From an uncultured Prevotellaceae bacterium (GTDB lineage: Bacteria; Bacteroidota; Bacteroidia; Bacteroidales; Bacteroidaceae), in contig CACWNV010000009.1 of NCBI GenBank assembly GCA_902762325.1, positions 1 to 64,000 on the forward strand: 64,000 nt of DNA, read 5' to 3'. The stretch's first letter is position 1. Each line of letters begins with the position of its first letter. The notes beneath the pieces were generated by a model. That model had not been told where the DNA came from. It worked only from the letters and a program-made list of their open reading frames with translations, and searched no databases. A program made the position numbers and the translations under genes. Positions 26,627 to 35,488 of the stretch are shown piece after piece.

Positions 26627-28138
26627 ATGAACTATAAATATCTATTAGTTTTATTAATGGCAGCATGCTGCTGTTCGTGTAGTCATAAGGTATATACTGA
26701 ATCGGGGATTAAACGTGAGTTCCGCGGTGCATGGATACAATGTGTCAATGGTCAGTTTCAAGGTCTTGGAACTGAAAACATGAAAAAGAATCTGACCTAT
26801 CAGCTTGACGAACTTAAAAAAGATGGTGTAAATGCCATTATTTTCCAAGTAAGAGCCGAATGCGATGCCTTATATAACAGTCCTTATGAGCCTTGGAGCC
26901 GCTTTCTAACAGGAACCCAGGGCGTTGCTCCATATCCTTATTGGGATCCATTGGAATGGATGGTCAGAGAGTGTCACAGACGTGGCATGGAAATACATGC
27001 CTGGATAAATCCCTATCGCGCCAAGACGAAGAACACCAATGCTTTGGCTAATACACATTTTGCCATAAAACATCCGGAGCGTGTCTTTGCTTATGACGGT
27101 CAGTATATCCTTAATCCCGGTATTCCTCAAAACAAAGATTATATCTGTGAGATAGTGAGAGATATTGTTAAGCGCTATGATATTGATGGATTGCATATAG
27201 ACGACTATTTTTATCCATATCCTGCAGCTGGTCAGATTATTCCTGACGATAAAGAATTTGCCATGTATAGTAATGGTATCAAGAATCGTAACGACTGGAG
27301 AAGATATAATGTCAATGTCTTCATTAAGCAATTGAGTGAAACTATCAAGGGTACAAAGCCTTGGGTGAAGTTTGGCGTATCTCCTTTTGGAATATATAGA
27401 AACAAAAAGAGTGACCCTTCCAATGGCAGCAATACGAATGGATTGCAGAATTATGATGATTTGTATGCAGACGTCCTTCTTTGGGTAAAGAATGGATGGA
27501 TTGACTATTGTGCCCCACAAATCTATTGGGAAATCGGAAACAAAGCTGCCGATTACAAGACTCTGATAACGTGGTGGAATAAGCATGCAGCAAACAGGCC
27601 GTTGTTTATTGGTGAGGATGTTGAGCGTACGGTGAAATATGCTGACTTGTCAAATCCAAGAAGTAATCAGATGCCGGCTAAGTTTAATCTCCATAAACAG
27701 ATGAAGCATGTGAAGGGTACAGTCTTATGGTATTCACGTGCGGTGGCAGATAATGTGGGGAATTATGGAACTGTTCTTCGTGAGCATTACTGGAAATATC
27801 CTGCATTACAGCCGAAAATGACATTTATTGACGGTAAAATTCCCAATAAACCAAGAAACGTAAAGCCTGTCAGAACAACAGATGGTAAGTATGTGTTGTT
27901 CTGGGAAAGACCAAAAGCCAAGAAATGGAATGATGTTGTAGATAAATTTGTGGTTTATAGATTCGCAAAAGGTGAAAAGATAAACCTTGATAATCCATCC
28001 AAGATAGTGGCAATCACGTATGATACAATGTATGAATTACCCTATAGACAAGGGAATACCAATTACATTTATGTTGTCACGGCTCTTAATAGATTAAGTA
28101 ACGAAAGCAAGGGAGTAAAGCAAAAGATTAAATTATAA
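26627..28138 (+). CDS. GHL10 (DUF187) glycosyl-hydrolase-like lipoprotein
   Basis: A 503-residue lipoprotein (LLVLLMAACCCSCS signal and lipobox). The TIM-barrel-like core starts EFRGAWIQCVNG and continues with DGVNAIIFQVRAECDALYN, EIHAWINPYRA and a conserved acidic pair in DIDGLHIDDYFYPYP, all typical of the GHL10/YngK family. The C-terminal ~110 residues (KPRNVKPVRTTDGKYVLFWE, VVTALNRLSNES) resemble a fibronectin type III domain. Family members are predicted glycosidases, possibly on peptidoglycan or glycans; substrate unproven. It overlaps the DUF4492 gene by one base (TAATG), so it is translationally coupled to the cytochrome bd operon. Confidence 0.85.
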   Translation: MNYKYLLVLLMAACCCSCSHKVYTESGIKREFRGAWIQCVNGQFQGLGTENMKKNLTYQLDELKKDGVNAIIFQVRAECDALYNSPYEPWSRFLTGTQGVAPYPYWDPLEWMVRECHRRGMEIHAWINPYRAKTKNTNALANTHFAIKHPERVFAYDGQYILNPGIPQNKDYICEIVRDIVKRYDIDGLHIDDYFYPYPAAGQIIPDDKEFAMYSNGIKNRNDWRRYNVNVFIKQLSETIKGTKPWVKFGVSPFGIYRNKKSDPSNGSNTNGLQNYDDLYADVLLWVKNGWIDYCAPQIYWEIGNKAADYKTLITWWNKHAANRPLFIGEDVERTVKYADLSNPRSNQMPAKFNLHKQMKHVKGTVLWYSRAVADNVGNYGTVLREHYWKYPALQPKMTFIDGKIPNKPRNVKPVRTTDGKYVLFWERPKAKKWNDVVDKFVVYRFAKGEKINLDNPSKIVAITYDTMYELPYRQGNTNYIYVVTALNRLSNESKGVKQKIKL

Positions 28139-28359
28139 TGAAGAAAAAGGGAGTTTTATACCGTATTTTCCATCTTTACTACGATGGGTTTCGTTCCATG
28201 ACATTGGGACGGACATTATGGGCTATTATCCTTATAAAACTCTTTATTATCTTTGTCGTGATTAAGCTTTTCTTTTTTCCTAACTACATAAAGGAACATT
28301 CCTCAAAAGGTGAAGAGGCAGAGTTTGTAACGAAAGAATTAATTCAACGCGCTAACTAA
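28138..28359 (+). CDS. DUF4492 small membrane protein linked to cytochrome bd
   Basis: A 73-residue protein with one membrane segment (about 27-48, TLWAIILIKLFIIFVVIKLFFF) after an amphipathic start (YRIFHLYYDGFRSMT) and a polar tail. DUF4492 genes commonly precede cydA in Bacteroidales, as here (12 nt upstream). A role in assembling or stabilising the bd oxidase, as CydX does in E. coli, is plausible but unproven. The TAATG overlap with the GHL10 gene shows coupling. Confidence 0.82.
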   Translation: MKKKGVLYRIFHLYYDGFRSMTLGRTLWAIILIKLFIIFVVIKLFFFPNYIKEHSSKGEEAEFVTKELIQRAN

Positions 28360-28371
28360 ATATTTATTAAC

Positions 28372-29940
28372 ATGATTAACAGTTTGTTATTAGAAATCAC
28401 ATCAGCAAGCGTAGATTGGGCAAGGGCTCAATTTGCTTTGACGGCGATTTACCATTGGTTGTTTGTTCCTCTTACTTTGGGACTTGCGATTGTTATGGGA
28501 ATTGCCGAGACAAAGTATTATCTTAGTAAAGATATATTTTGGAAAGATGTTGCTCGGTTTTGGCAAAAACTATTTGGGGTAAACTTTGCCATGGGAGTGG
28601 CAACTGGTATTATTCTGGAGTTTGAATTCGGTACCAATTGGTCTAATTACTCATGGTTAGTAGGTGACATCTTCGGAGCGCCTCTTGCCATTGAAGGTAT
28701 TGTTGCTTTCTTTATGGAATCTACCTTTGTCGCCGTGATGTATTTTGGATGGGAAAAAGTTTCACGAGGTTTCCATCTGGCATCAACATGGTTAACTGGT
28801 CTTGGTGCGACAATTTCTGCTTGGTGGATTCTTGTTGCAAATTCATGGATGCAGTATCCGGTCGGTTGCGAATTCAATCCTGACACTATGCGTAACGAGA
28901 TGGTTTCGTTTTTCGATGTTGCCTTATCTCCTTTTGCCGTCGATAAGTTTTTCCATACGGTTACGTCATCATGGATTATTGGTGCAATCTTTACCGTAGC
29001 GGTAAGTAGTTGGTATTTATTGAAGAATCGTGAGCATCGTCTTGCGATAGAGAGCATCAAAATCGGAGCCATTGTCGGATTAGTCTCTTCTCTGTTAGCT
29101 GCTCATACGGGTGATGGATCTGCTTATCAGGTAGCACAGGTACAACCCATGAAGTTAGCTTCAATGGAAGCATTATATAAAGGAGGAACTGATCAGAGCT
29201 TAACAGGTGTCGCATTAGTTAATCCTTTCCAGCAGCCCGATTATTTGAATGAGGACGAACCGCCATTGCGTATTGCCGTACCGTATGCTTTATCTTTCCT
29301 TGCAACCCATGATATTCATGGATATGTTCCTGGCATAAGAGATATTGTTTCCGGATATACAAAGCCTGATGGAACAAAAGAGTTGTCTTTGGAGGAAAAG
29401 ATCCAGCATGGTCGTGTTGCCATTGAGTCTCTTTCTACATATCGGAAGGCTAAAAAGGAGAATAACACTGAAGGTGCTGCTATTGCCTTAAAGTCTTTGA
29501 AAGAGAACATCCCGTATTTCGGATATGGCTATGTGAAGTCGGTTGACCAGCTGATTCCATATATTCCAGTATGTTTCTGGGCATTTAGAATAATGGTCGG
29601 ATTAGGTTGTCTCTTTATATTGCTATTTGCCCTGGCGACGTTTTTTGTGTTTAAGAAGAACATTTCAGATCACAAGTGGCTCCTAATTGCTTCGATTATT
29701 TGCGTTCCATTAGCTTATATCGCAAGTGAATCCGGATGGATTGTTGCTGAAATGGGACGTCAGCCTTGGACTATTCAGGACATGCTTCCCACATGGGCGG
29801 CTGTCAGTGATGTGAACTCCAACTCTGTTGCTTTAACTTTCTTTATTTTCCTAATCTTGTTTACCACCATGTTGGCAGTAGAGATAAGTATTCTATTGAA
29901 ACAGATTAAGAAAGGACCGGAAAATTCAGTTAATTCATAG
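28372..29940 (+). CDS. cydA: Cytochrome bd ubiquinol oxidase subunit I
   Basis: A 522-residue heme-bearing subunit that oxidises quinol and reduces O2 to water at low oxygen. It has the expected multi-helix pattern; H28 in AIYHWLFVPLTLG matches the high-spin heme ligand near the N-terminus, the DKFFHTVTSSW segment carries the second histidine, and MGRQPWTIQ is the conserved GRQPW motif. The Q-loop region between (AYQVAQVQPMKLASMEALY onward) is present and of short type. It forms an operon with DUF4492 and cydB. In an anaerobic gut-type organism it scavenges trace oxygen. Confidence 0.95.
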   Translation: MINSLLLEITSASVDWARAQFALTAIYHWLFVPLTLGLAIVMGIAETKYYLSKDIFWKDVARFWQKLFGVNFAMGVATGIILEFEFGTNWSNYSWLVGDIFGAPLAIEGIVAFFMESTFVAVMYFGWEKVSRGFHLASTWLTGLGATISAWWILVANSWMQYPVGCEFNPDTMRNEMVSFFDVALSPFAVDKFFHTVTSSWIIGAIFTVAVSSWYLLKNREHRLAIESIKIGAIVGLVSSLLAAHTGDGSAYQVAQVQPMKLASMEALYKGGTDQSLTGVALVNPFQQPDYLNEDEPPLRIAVPYALSFLATHDIHGYVPGIRDIVSGYTKPDGTKELSLEEKIQHGRVAIESLSTYRKAKKENNTEGAAIALKSLKENIPYFGYGYVKSVDQLIPYIPVCFWAFRIMVGLGCLFILLFALATFFVFKKNISDHKWLLIASIICVPLAYIASESGWIVAEMGRQPWTIQDMLPTWAAVSDVNSNSVALTFFIFLILFTTMLAVEISILLKQIKKGPENSVNS

Positions 29941-29964
29941 TTCTTTTAATTTTAAAATATCATT

Positions 29965-31107
29965 ATGTCATATACATTTTTGCAACATTATTGGTGGTTT
30001 TTAGTGTCGTTGCTTGGTGCACTATTAGTCTTTATGATGTTTGTCCAGGGAGCAAATTCTATGATATTTCAACTTGGACGAAATGCAGAAGAACGACGCA
30101 TGTTGATTAACTCCACTGGTCGTAAGTGGGAATTGACATTTACTACATTGGTCACATTTGGAGGAGCCTTCTTTGCATCGTTCCCTTTGTTTTATAGCAC
30201 AAGCTTCGGAGGTGCATATTGGTTGTGGATGGTCATCTTATTCTCCTTTGTCTTACAAGCGGTCAGTTATGAGTTTCAAAACAAGCTGGGGAATTTATTA
30301 GGTGTTAAGACATTCCAAGTATTCCTTGTCATTAATGGAATCGTAGGGCCGTTGTTGTTGGGCGGTGCCGTTGCTACTTTCTTTACCGGAAGTAACTTTA
30401 TCATTGAAAAGGATAGCATTACAGATGTCATTCAACCGGTCATCAGCCGTTGGGCTAATGCAAGCAATGGACTTGATGCACTATTGAATCCATGGAACCT
30501 GGTTTTTGGTTTGGCGGTGTTTTTCTTGTCACGCATTCTCGGAATCCTCTATATAATGAATAACATTAACGATGAGAATCTTCGTTCTCGTGGTAGTGTG
30601 CAATTAGTAGGGAATACCGTAATGTTCTTTTTGTTCTTTTTCCTGTTTATCATACATATTATGTTAGCAGACGGATATGCCGTTGATCCTAATACAGGTG
30701 CTATAGGAACATTGGAAGGCAAGTATCTGCAGAACCTTGTAGATATGTGGTATCTTGCGGTTGTCTTAATCATTGGTGCATTACTGTTGATTTATGGCAT
30801 TAGAAAAACTATCGTAAGCAAGACATATATCAAAGGAATATGGCCGGCAGGTATAGGTGTAGTGTTGGTCGTATTATGCTTGCTGCTTAATGTCGGATGG
30901 AACAATACCGTATATTATCCGTCAACAGCAGACCTTCAGAGTTCCCTGACGATTCAGAATTCATGTTCAAGTGAATTTACGCTACGCACAATGGCATGGG
31001 TTAGTTTATTCATCCCCTTTGTTTTAGCATATATTGTTTATGCGTGGTATTCACTTGATAAAAAGAAAATTGATAAGAATGAAATCCAAAATGGCGATGT
31101 ATATTAA
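29965..31107 (+). CDS. cydB: Cytochrome bd ubiquinol oxidase subunit II
   Basis: A 380-residue polytopic partner of CydA, beginning YTFLQHYWWFLVSLLGALL with MMFVQGANSMIFQL, the family's N-terminal signature. About eight to nine hydrophobic helices follow, with LNPWNLVFGLAVFFLSRILG near the middle and RTMAWVSLFIPFVLAYIVYAW near the end. It starts 24 nt after cydA. Its 3' end overlaps the cyclophilin gene by 29 bp if that gene starts at 31079, consistent with one transcript. Confidence 0.94.
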   Translation: MSYTFLQHYWWFLVSLLGALLVFMMFVQGANSMIFQLGRNAEERRMLINSTGRKWELTFTTLVTFGGAFFASFPLFYSTSFGGAYWLWMVILFSFVLQAVSYEFQNKLGNLLGVKTFQVFLVINGIVGPLLLGGAVATFFTGSNFIIEKDSITDVIQPVISRWANASNGLDALLNPWNLVFGLAVFFLSRILGILYIMNNINDENLRSRGSVQLVGNTVMFFLFFFLFIIHIMLADGYAVDPNTGAIGTLEGKYLQNLVDMWYLAVVLIIGALLLIYGIRKTIVSKTYIKGIWPAGIGVVLVVLCLLLNVGWNNTVYYPSTADLQSSLTIQNSCSSEFTLRTMAWVSLFIPFVLAYIVYAWYSLDKKKIDKNEIQNGDVY

Positions 31108-31807
31108 ACCTTATAAGTTTTTATTATTGCTTATAGTCCTGTTTTGTTCTACGACAGGATGGGCACAGGATAGTTCTCAAGATTCTACAAGTGTACAACA
31201 TGAAGTGCTTTTTGAGACTAACTTAGGTGATTTTAAAGTTGTTTTATACAATGAGACTCCACGACACAGAGATAACTTTCTGGAGTTGGTAAAGAAAGGA
31301 TATTATGATGGTATTCTTTTTCATCGTGTGATAGGTAACTTTATGATTCAGACTGGAGATTCAACGACTCGTCATGCGTTACCTGGTGAATCGGTAGGAA
31401 ATCATGATCTTGACTATACCATTCCTGCTGAAATCGTGTATCCTCAGTACTTTCATAAAAGAGGTGCATTAGCTGCTGCTCGTGAAGGGGATGCAGAGAA
31501 TCCCGAACGAGCCAGTAGTGCTGCACAGTTCTATATCGCTTACGGAACAAATTATAGCGACCTTTCTCTTGACAGATACCAGGAGCAGATTGATCAGAAG
31601 ACGAACGGGACTATAAAGTTTACAAAGGAGATACGCGATTATTATCGTAAATATGGAGGTACTCCGCATTTGGACGGTCAGTATACGGTCTTTGGTGAAG
31701 TAAGCGAAGGCTTAGATGTTGTCCGCAAGATTAATTTTGTCAGGACAGACGATTATAACCGTCCAATTGATGATGTGAGAATTATAAAAGCTTCGGTAAT
31801 ACGTTAA
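31079..31807 (+). CDS. Secreted cyclophilin-type peptidyl-prolyl cis-trans isomerase
   Basis: 242 residues from the ATG at 31079 (31091 and 31097 are alternatives; all lie inside the end of cydB). A signal peptide (FLLLLIVLFCSTTGWAQ) precedes the cyclophilin fold: TNLGDFKVVLYNETPRHRDNF, YYDGILFHRVIGNFMIQTGD (catalytic Arg in FHRV), ALAAAREGDAENPERASSAA then QFYIAY, and GQYTVFGEV. An insertion of about 40 residues (SDLSLDRYQEQIDQKTNG onward) is typical of Bacteroidetes periplasmic PpiB homologues. It probably catalyses proline isomerisation in the periplasm. It is the last gene of the cyd operon, before a strong hairpin. Confidence 0.88.
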   Translation: MKSKMAMYIKPYKFLLLLIVLFCSTTGWAQDSSQDSTSVQHEVLFETNLGDFKVVLYNETPRHRDNFLELVKKGYYDGILFHRVIGNFMIQTGDSTTRHALPGESVGNHDLDYTIPAEIVYPQYFHKRGALAAAREGDAENPERASSAAQFYIAYGTNYSDLSLDRYQEQIDQKTNGTIKFTKEIRDYYRKYGGTPHLDGQYTVFGEVSEGLDVVRKINFVRTDDYNRPIDDVRIIKASVIR

Positions 31808-31810
31808 AGA

Positions 31811-31839
31811 AAAGATGAGGGTGACTAGCCCTCATCTTT
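31811..31839. terminator. 11-bp perfect hairpin after the cyclophilin gene
   Basis: AAAGATGAGGG (31811-31821), 7-nt loop, CCCTCATCTTT (31829-31839). The plus-strand tail is weak (CGTTAT), but on the minus strand the stem runs into TTTTCTTT, so it may also stop the convergent ABC-F transcript. Confidence 0.75.
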
Positions 31840-31874
31840 CGTTATAGGATGTTTAACGTGATTAGACGAAAAAT

Positions 31875-31979
31875 CGAAACATATTGTTTCTGATGTCTGA
31901 ATGTATCGTTTACGCTACCTAAATGTATCGTTTAGGCTATCTAAATGTATCGTTTACGAGACGCAAACAATACCTTTAC
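31875..31979 (+). repeat. Array 3 of the 22-bp palindromic repeat family (5 units)
   Basis: 17-bp units start at 31875, 31897, 31919, 31941 and 31963: CGAAACATATTGTTTCT, CTGAATGTATCGTTTAC, CTAAATGTATCGTTTAG, CTAAATGTATCGTTTAC and the degenerate GCAAACAATACCTTTAC. The spacers are gatgt, gctac, gctat, gagac. The array lies between the convergent cyclophilin and ABC-F genes, after the hairpin at 31811-31839. Confidence 0.9.
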
Positions 31980-32034
31980 GAACTCGCTCAGAAGGATTCC
32001 TAATTGCATCGAGCTCATGTTATTTATATCTTCT

Positions 32035-33822
32035 TTATTCAGCAAACTCGCTTAGTTCTAACCATCGCATACTCTTTTCATCGAGTTCTTCTTTTAATAC
32101 AGGCAGACGTTTGCTCTTCTCAGTCAATTCTTCAACCGAGAGTTTCCCACTACAAAGTTCTTCTTCTATTTGTTTTTGTTCATTTTCAAGTCTTGTAATG
32201 TCTTTCTCCAATTGTTCAAACTCTCGTTTTTCATTATATGACAACCTTTTCTTTTGAGAATCCCGCTGGCTACTTCTTGTTGGTGTGGCTTTTGTAGTCT
32301 TATTCTTGGGAACATTCGCTTCCTCCTTTAATTGCAGATTCTGCCATTCTCTGAATTGAGTGTAATTGCCAGGGAAATCTTTTATTACGCCTTGTCCTTT
32401 GAAAACTAACAGATGGTCCACAACCTTATCCATGAAATATCGGTCATGACTGACAATAATCACACAACCGGGGAAGTCTTGCAAGTACTCTTCCAATACT
32501 TGCAATGTCTGGATGTCAAGGTCATTAGTCGGCTCATCAAGAACAAGGAAGTTCGGATTCTTCATCAGAATCGTACAAAGATAAAGCTTGCGTTTTTCGC
32601 CTCCACTTAGTTTGTACACATAGTTATATTGCTGTTCGGGAGAAAAAAGGAAATATTGCAAGAATTGTGAGGCACTCAGATGACGGCCTCCTCCAAGGTC
32701 AATATACTCGGCAATATCTTTAATTACATCAATAACCTTCTGTTCCTCGTTGAACTTCAATCCCTCTTGCGAGAAATAGCCGAATTTAACCGTGTCACCA
32801 ATATCAAATCTACCCGAATCAACTGATTCTAAGCCTAAGAGCAGCTTAATAAATGTTGATTTTCCGGTTCCGTTATTACCGACAATCCCCATTTTCTCAA
32901 AACGGGAAAAGTTATAGTAAAAGTCCTTCAGTATGACGACGTCATTATCGAATTGCTTGGATACATATTGACATTCGAATATTTTAGAACCAATATAGAC
33001 TTTAGAAGCTTTCAGCCTTATTTGTCTCTCTTCAATACGTCGTTTGGCTATCTTTTCTAATTCATAGAAAGCATCTTCACGATATTTTGCTTTGTGTCCT
33101 CTTGCCTGCGGCATTCGGCGCATCCATTCTAATTCTGTACGATACAAATTGTTAGCTCGTGCAACCTCTGCACGGGCATTATCTATTCGTTCTTGTCTTT
33201 TTTCCAGATAATAAGCATAGTTGCCGCGATAGGTGTATAGAGCATAATTATCTAATTCAATGATGACATTACAGACACGGTCAAGAAAGAAACGGTCATG
33301 AGTGACCATTAACAATGTCTTGTTCCCTCTGCTAAGATAACCTTCAAGCCATTCAATCATTTCAAGATCCAAGTGGTTTGTGGGTTCATCCAAGATAAGT
33401 AGATCGGGTTCTGTAATCAATACATTCGCTAAAGCGACGCGCTTTTGCTGGCCCCCACTGAGTTTACTCATGGGCTGGTTGAGGTCACGAATCTTTAATT
33501 GCGTTAACACCTGCTTCGCTTTCAATACTTTATCCGCTTCTCCTTGATGGTTGAAGCAGGCATCTAATACAGATTCGTCGGGATTAAAATGAGGCTGTTG
33601 TTCCAAATATCCCACCTTCAGGTCTTTGCGGAAAACTATTTTCCCGTCATCATAACCTTCTTTTCCTGCTATTATCGACAAAAGAGTGGATTTCCCCTTT
33701 CCATTTTGTGCTATTAATCCGACTTTTTGTCCTTCTGCAATAGAGAATGATATTTTATTAAAAAGTAACTGAGCACCAAATGTCTTTGTGAGATTCTGAA
33801 TGTCAAGATATGGATTGCTCAT
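32035..33822 (-). CDS. ABC-F family ATPase, Uup-like
   Basis: A 595-residue protein with two ATP-binding cassettes and no membrane domain. The first has Walker A AQNGKGKS, signature LSGGQQKR and Walker B LLILDEPTNHLD; the second has GNNGTGKS, LSGGEKRK and VLDEPTNDLD. A charged P-site-type linker (REDAFYELEKIAKRRIEE) joins them, and the C-terminus ends in a coiled coil (EQLEKDITRLENEQKQIEE), the arrangement of Uup-type proteins that act on the ribosome. Antibiotic-resistance ABC-F proteins share the core, but the C-terminal coiled coil and gene context favour a housekeeping role. It starts 4 nt after engB. Confidence 0.88.
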   Translation of the reverse strand: MSNPYLDIQNLTKTFGAQLLFNKISFSIAEGQKVGLIAQNGKGKSTLLSIIAGKEGYDDGKIVFRKDLKVGYLEQQPHFNPDESVLDACFNHQGEADKVLKAKQVLTQLKIRDLNQPMSKLSGGQQKRVALANVLITEPDLLILDEPTNHLDLEMIEWLEGYLSRGNKTLLMVTHDRFFLDRVCNVIIELDNYALYTYRGNYAYYLEKRQERIDNARAEVARANNLYRTELEWMRRMPQARGHKAKYREDAFYELEKIAKRRIEERQIRLKASKVYIGSKIFECQYVSKQFDNDVVILKDFYYNFSRFEKMGIVGNNGTGKSTFIKLLLGLESVDSGRFDIGDTVKFGYFSQEGLKFNEEQKVIDVIKDIAEYIDLGGGRHLSASQFLQYFLFSPEQQYNYVYKLSGGEKRKLYLCTILMKNPNFLVLDEPTNDLDIQTLQVLEEYLQDFPGCVIIVSHDRYFMDKVVDHLLVFKGQGVIKDFPGNYTQFREWQNLQLKEEANVPKNKTTKATPTRSSQRDSQKKRLSYNEKREFEQLEKDITRLENEQKQIEEELCSGKLSVEELTEKSKRLPVLKEELDEKSMRWLELSEFAE

Positions 33823-33826
33823 TCTA

Positions 33827-34423
33827 TTAGAGTGATTTGTTAATTTGGTCTATATAATCCAGGATTTCGTCTCTGCCTTGTTTTTTCTCGGAACTGGTAA
33901 TAAAATAAGGTGGCAATTCTTCCCAGGCATCTTCTAATGCTTTCATCCATTTCTCAATATTCTGCTTTGCTTTTGCCGCACTCAGCTTGTCTGCCTTAGT
34001 AAAAACGATAGCAAAAGGAATGTTGCTTGTCCCCATCCAGTCAATGAATTCACGGTCTATCGCCTGTTGCTCATGACGGATATCAACGAGTACAAACACA
34101 TTGACCAGTTGTTCCCGTTGGAGTATATATCCTCTAATCATGTTTTCGAGTTTCTGCCTTTCATTCTTTGACCTTTTAGCAAAGCCATACCCCGGTAAAT
34201 CTACCAAATACCATTCATTGTTAATGATGAAATGGTTGATGAGGAGCGTCTTTCCAGGCGTTGAAGAAGTCTTTGCGAGTCCTTTATGATTGCAAAGCAT
34301 ATTGATTAAACTCGATTTTCCCACATTGGAACGGCCGATAAAGGCATATTCAGGTTTGTTGTCGGCGGGACATTTGTTGACAACAGGTGAAGAAATCACG
34401 AATTCAGATTTGTTAATTTCCAT
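33827..34423 (-). CDS. engB: Ribosome biogenesis GTPase EngB (YsxC/YihA)
   Basis: A 198-residue small GTPase required for assembly of the large ribosomal subunit in model bacteria. G1 is GRSNVGKS (30-37), G3 is DLPGYG (75-80), G4 is TKAD (142-145) and the G5-like segment is ITSSEKKQG. The [11 protein letters not shown] form of G1 is specific to this group. It is the first gene of a two-gene minus-strand operon with the ABC-F ATPase, divergent from the Gfo/Idh/MocA gene. Confidence 0.95.
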   Translation of the reverse strand: MEINKSEFVISSPVVNKCPADNKPEYAFIGRSNVGKSSLINMLCNHKGLAKTSSTPGKTLLINHFIINNEWYLVDLPGYGFAKRSKNERQKLENMIRGYILQREQLVNVFVLVDIRHEQQAIDREFIDWMGTSNIPFAIVFTKADKLSAAKAKQNIEKWMKALEDAWEELPPYFITSSEKKQGRDEILDYIDQINKSL

Positions 34424-34443
34424 AATTCAGTTTATTTATTTTG

Positions 34444-34451
34444 CAAAAATA
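34444..34451 (-). promoter_or_regulatory. -7 box of engB
   Basis: The minus strand reads TATTTTTG, 20 nt before the ATG at 34423. Confidence 0.5.
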
Positions 34452-34473
34452 CGAAATTTATTTTTGAAAGTAT

Positions 34474-34481
34474 TATCTTTG
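34474..34481 (+). promoter_or_regulatory. -7 box of the oxidoreductase gene
   Basis: TATCTTTG matches TAnnTTTG, 15 nt before the ATG at 34497. This supports 34497 over any upstream in-frame start. Confidence 0.55.
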
Positions 34482-34496
34482 CAAACAAAAAAAGAT

Positions 34497-35477
34497 ATGA
34501 AACTAATTAGCTGGGGATTTATTGGTTGTGGTGAAGTGACTGAGAAGAAGTCTGGTCCTGCTTTCAATGAAGTCAGTGGGTCGCATATCGAGGCTGTAAT
34601 GAGTAGGAGTCGCGAGAGAGCTCAGTCCTATGCCCAACGTCATGATATTAAAAAGTGGTATACAGATGCTCAGGAACTTATCAATGATCCTGATGTCAAC
34701 GCTATTTATGTTGCGACACCCCCCAGTAGTCATGCAACATTTGCCATTATGGCAATGCGTGCTGGTAAACCGGTCTATGTGGAGAAGCCGCTTGCTGCTA
34801 ATTATGAGGATTGTGCAAGAATCAATCGTGTAAGCGAAGAGACTGGCGTGCCGTGTTTTGTAGCCTATTATCGTCGTTATCTTCCATATTTCCTTCGTGT
34901 TAAGAGTATCATTAATGACGGGATTATCGGAAACATCACCAATGTACAGATACGCTTTTCCGTACCTCCCCGTGATTGTGACTATAACCGTGATAGTCTT
35001 CCTTGGCGACTTCAACCTGAAATCAGCGGTGGTGGTTATTTTTACGACTTGGCTGCTCACCAGTTGGATCTCCTTCAGGATATCTTCGGCGTGATTGTCC
35101 GTGCCCATGGTTATTGTACCAACCGTGCCCATCTTTATGAACCAGAAGACACCGTGAGTGCCTGTTTCCGTTTTGAGAACGGATTAGTAGGTAGTGGTTC
35201 CTGGTGTTTTGTCGGTCATGAGAGTGCGAAGGAAGACTGTATTGAAGTAGTAGGCGAGAAGGGTATGGTTACTTTTTCCGTTTTCAATTATGCTCCAATC
35301 CATTTGGTTACAAGTGAAGGAGTCTCAAATATTGTTGTTGAAAATCCATCCTACGTACAATTCCCGTTAATACGTTCAGTGATAGAGGATTTGCAGGGAT
35401 TTGGATTGTGTAAATGTACAAGCGTGAGTGCAACGCCCGTAAACTGGGTGATGGACAGAATACTTGGTAAGTTCTAA
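34497..35477 (+). CDS. Gfo/Idh/MocA-family NAD(P)-dependent oxidoreductase
   Basis: A 326-residue protein. The Rossmann N-terminus SWGFIGCGEVTEKKSGPAF binds NAD(P), and the family motif YVEKPLA (with VATPPSSHATFAIMAM before it) carries the conserved lysine. The C-terminal alpha/beta domain includes GGYFYDLAAHQLDLLQDIFG, whose His is a usual catalytic or substrate residue. Enzymes of this family oxidise or reduce sugars, inositols and related compounds; the substrate is not readable. An open frame extends upstream to 34290, but this overlaps engB in antisense and precedes the promoter box, so ATG 34497 is used. The next gene follows 11 nt downstream. Confidence 0.88.
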   Translation: MKLISWGFIGCGEVTEKKSGPAFNEVSGSHIEAVMSRSRERAQSYAQRHDIKKWYTDAQELINDPDVNAIYVATPPSSHATFAIMAMRAGKPVYVEKPLAANYEDCARINRVSEETGVPCFVAYYRRYLPYFLRVKSIINDGIIGNITNVQIRFSVPPRDCDYNRDSLPWRLQPEISGGGYFYDLAAHQLDLLQDIFGVIVRAHGYCTNRAHLYEPEDTVSACFRFENGLVGSGSWCFVGHESAKEDCIEVVGEKGMVTFSVFNYAPIHLVTSEGVSNIVVENPSYVQFPLIRSVIEDLQGFGLCKCTSVSATPVNWVMDRILGKF

Positions 35478-35488
35478 AACTGAATTGA

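Noticed and set aside
26906-27586. Minus-strand 226-residue ORF
   Set aside because: Lies wholly inside the GHL10 gene; composition (Ile, Tyr, Cys runs) is that of a shadow frame.
32035-33822. Antibiotic-resistance ABC-F protein
   Set aside because: The Uup-type C-terminal coiled coil and operon with engB point to a housekeeping factor.
34290-34496. Upstream extension of the Gfo/Idh/MocA gene
   Set aside because: Runs antisense through the engB start and precedes the TATCTTTG box; the family N-terminus begins at 34497.
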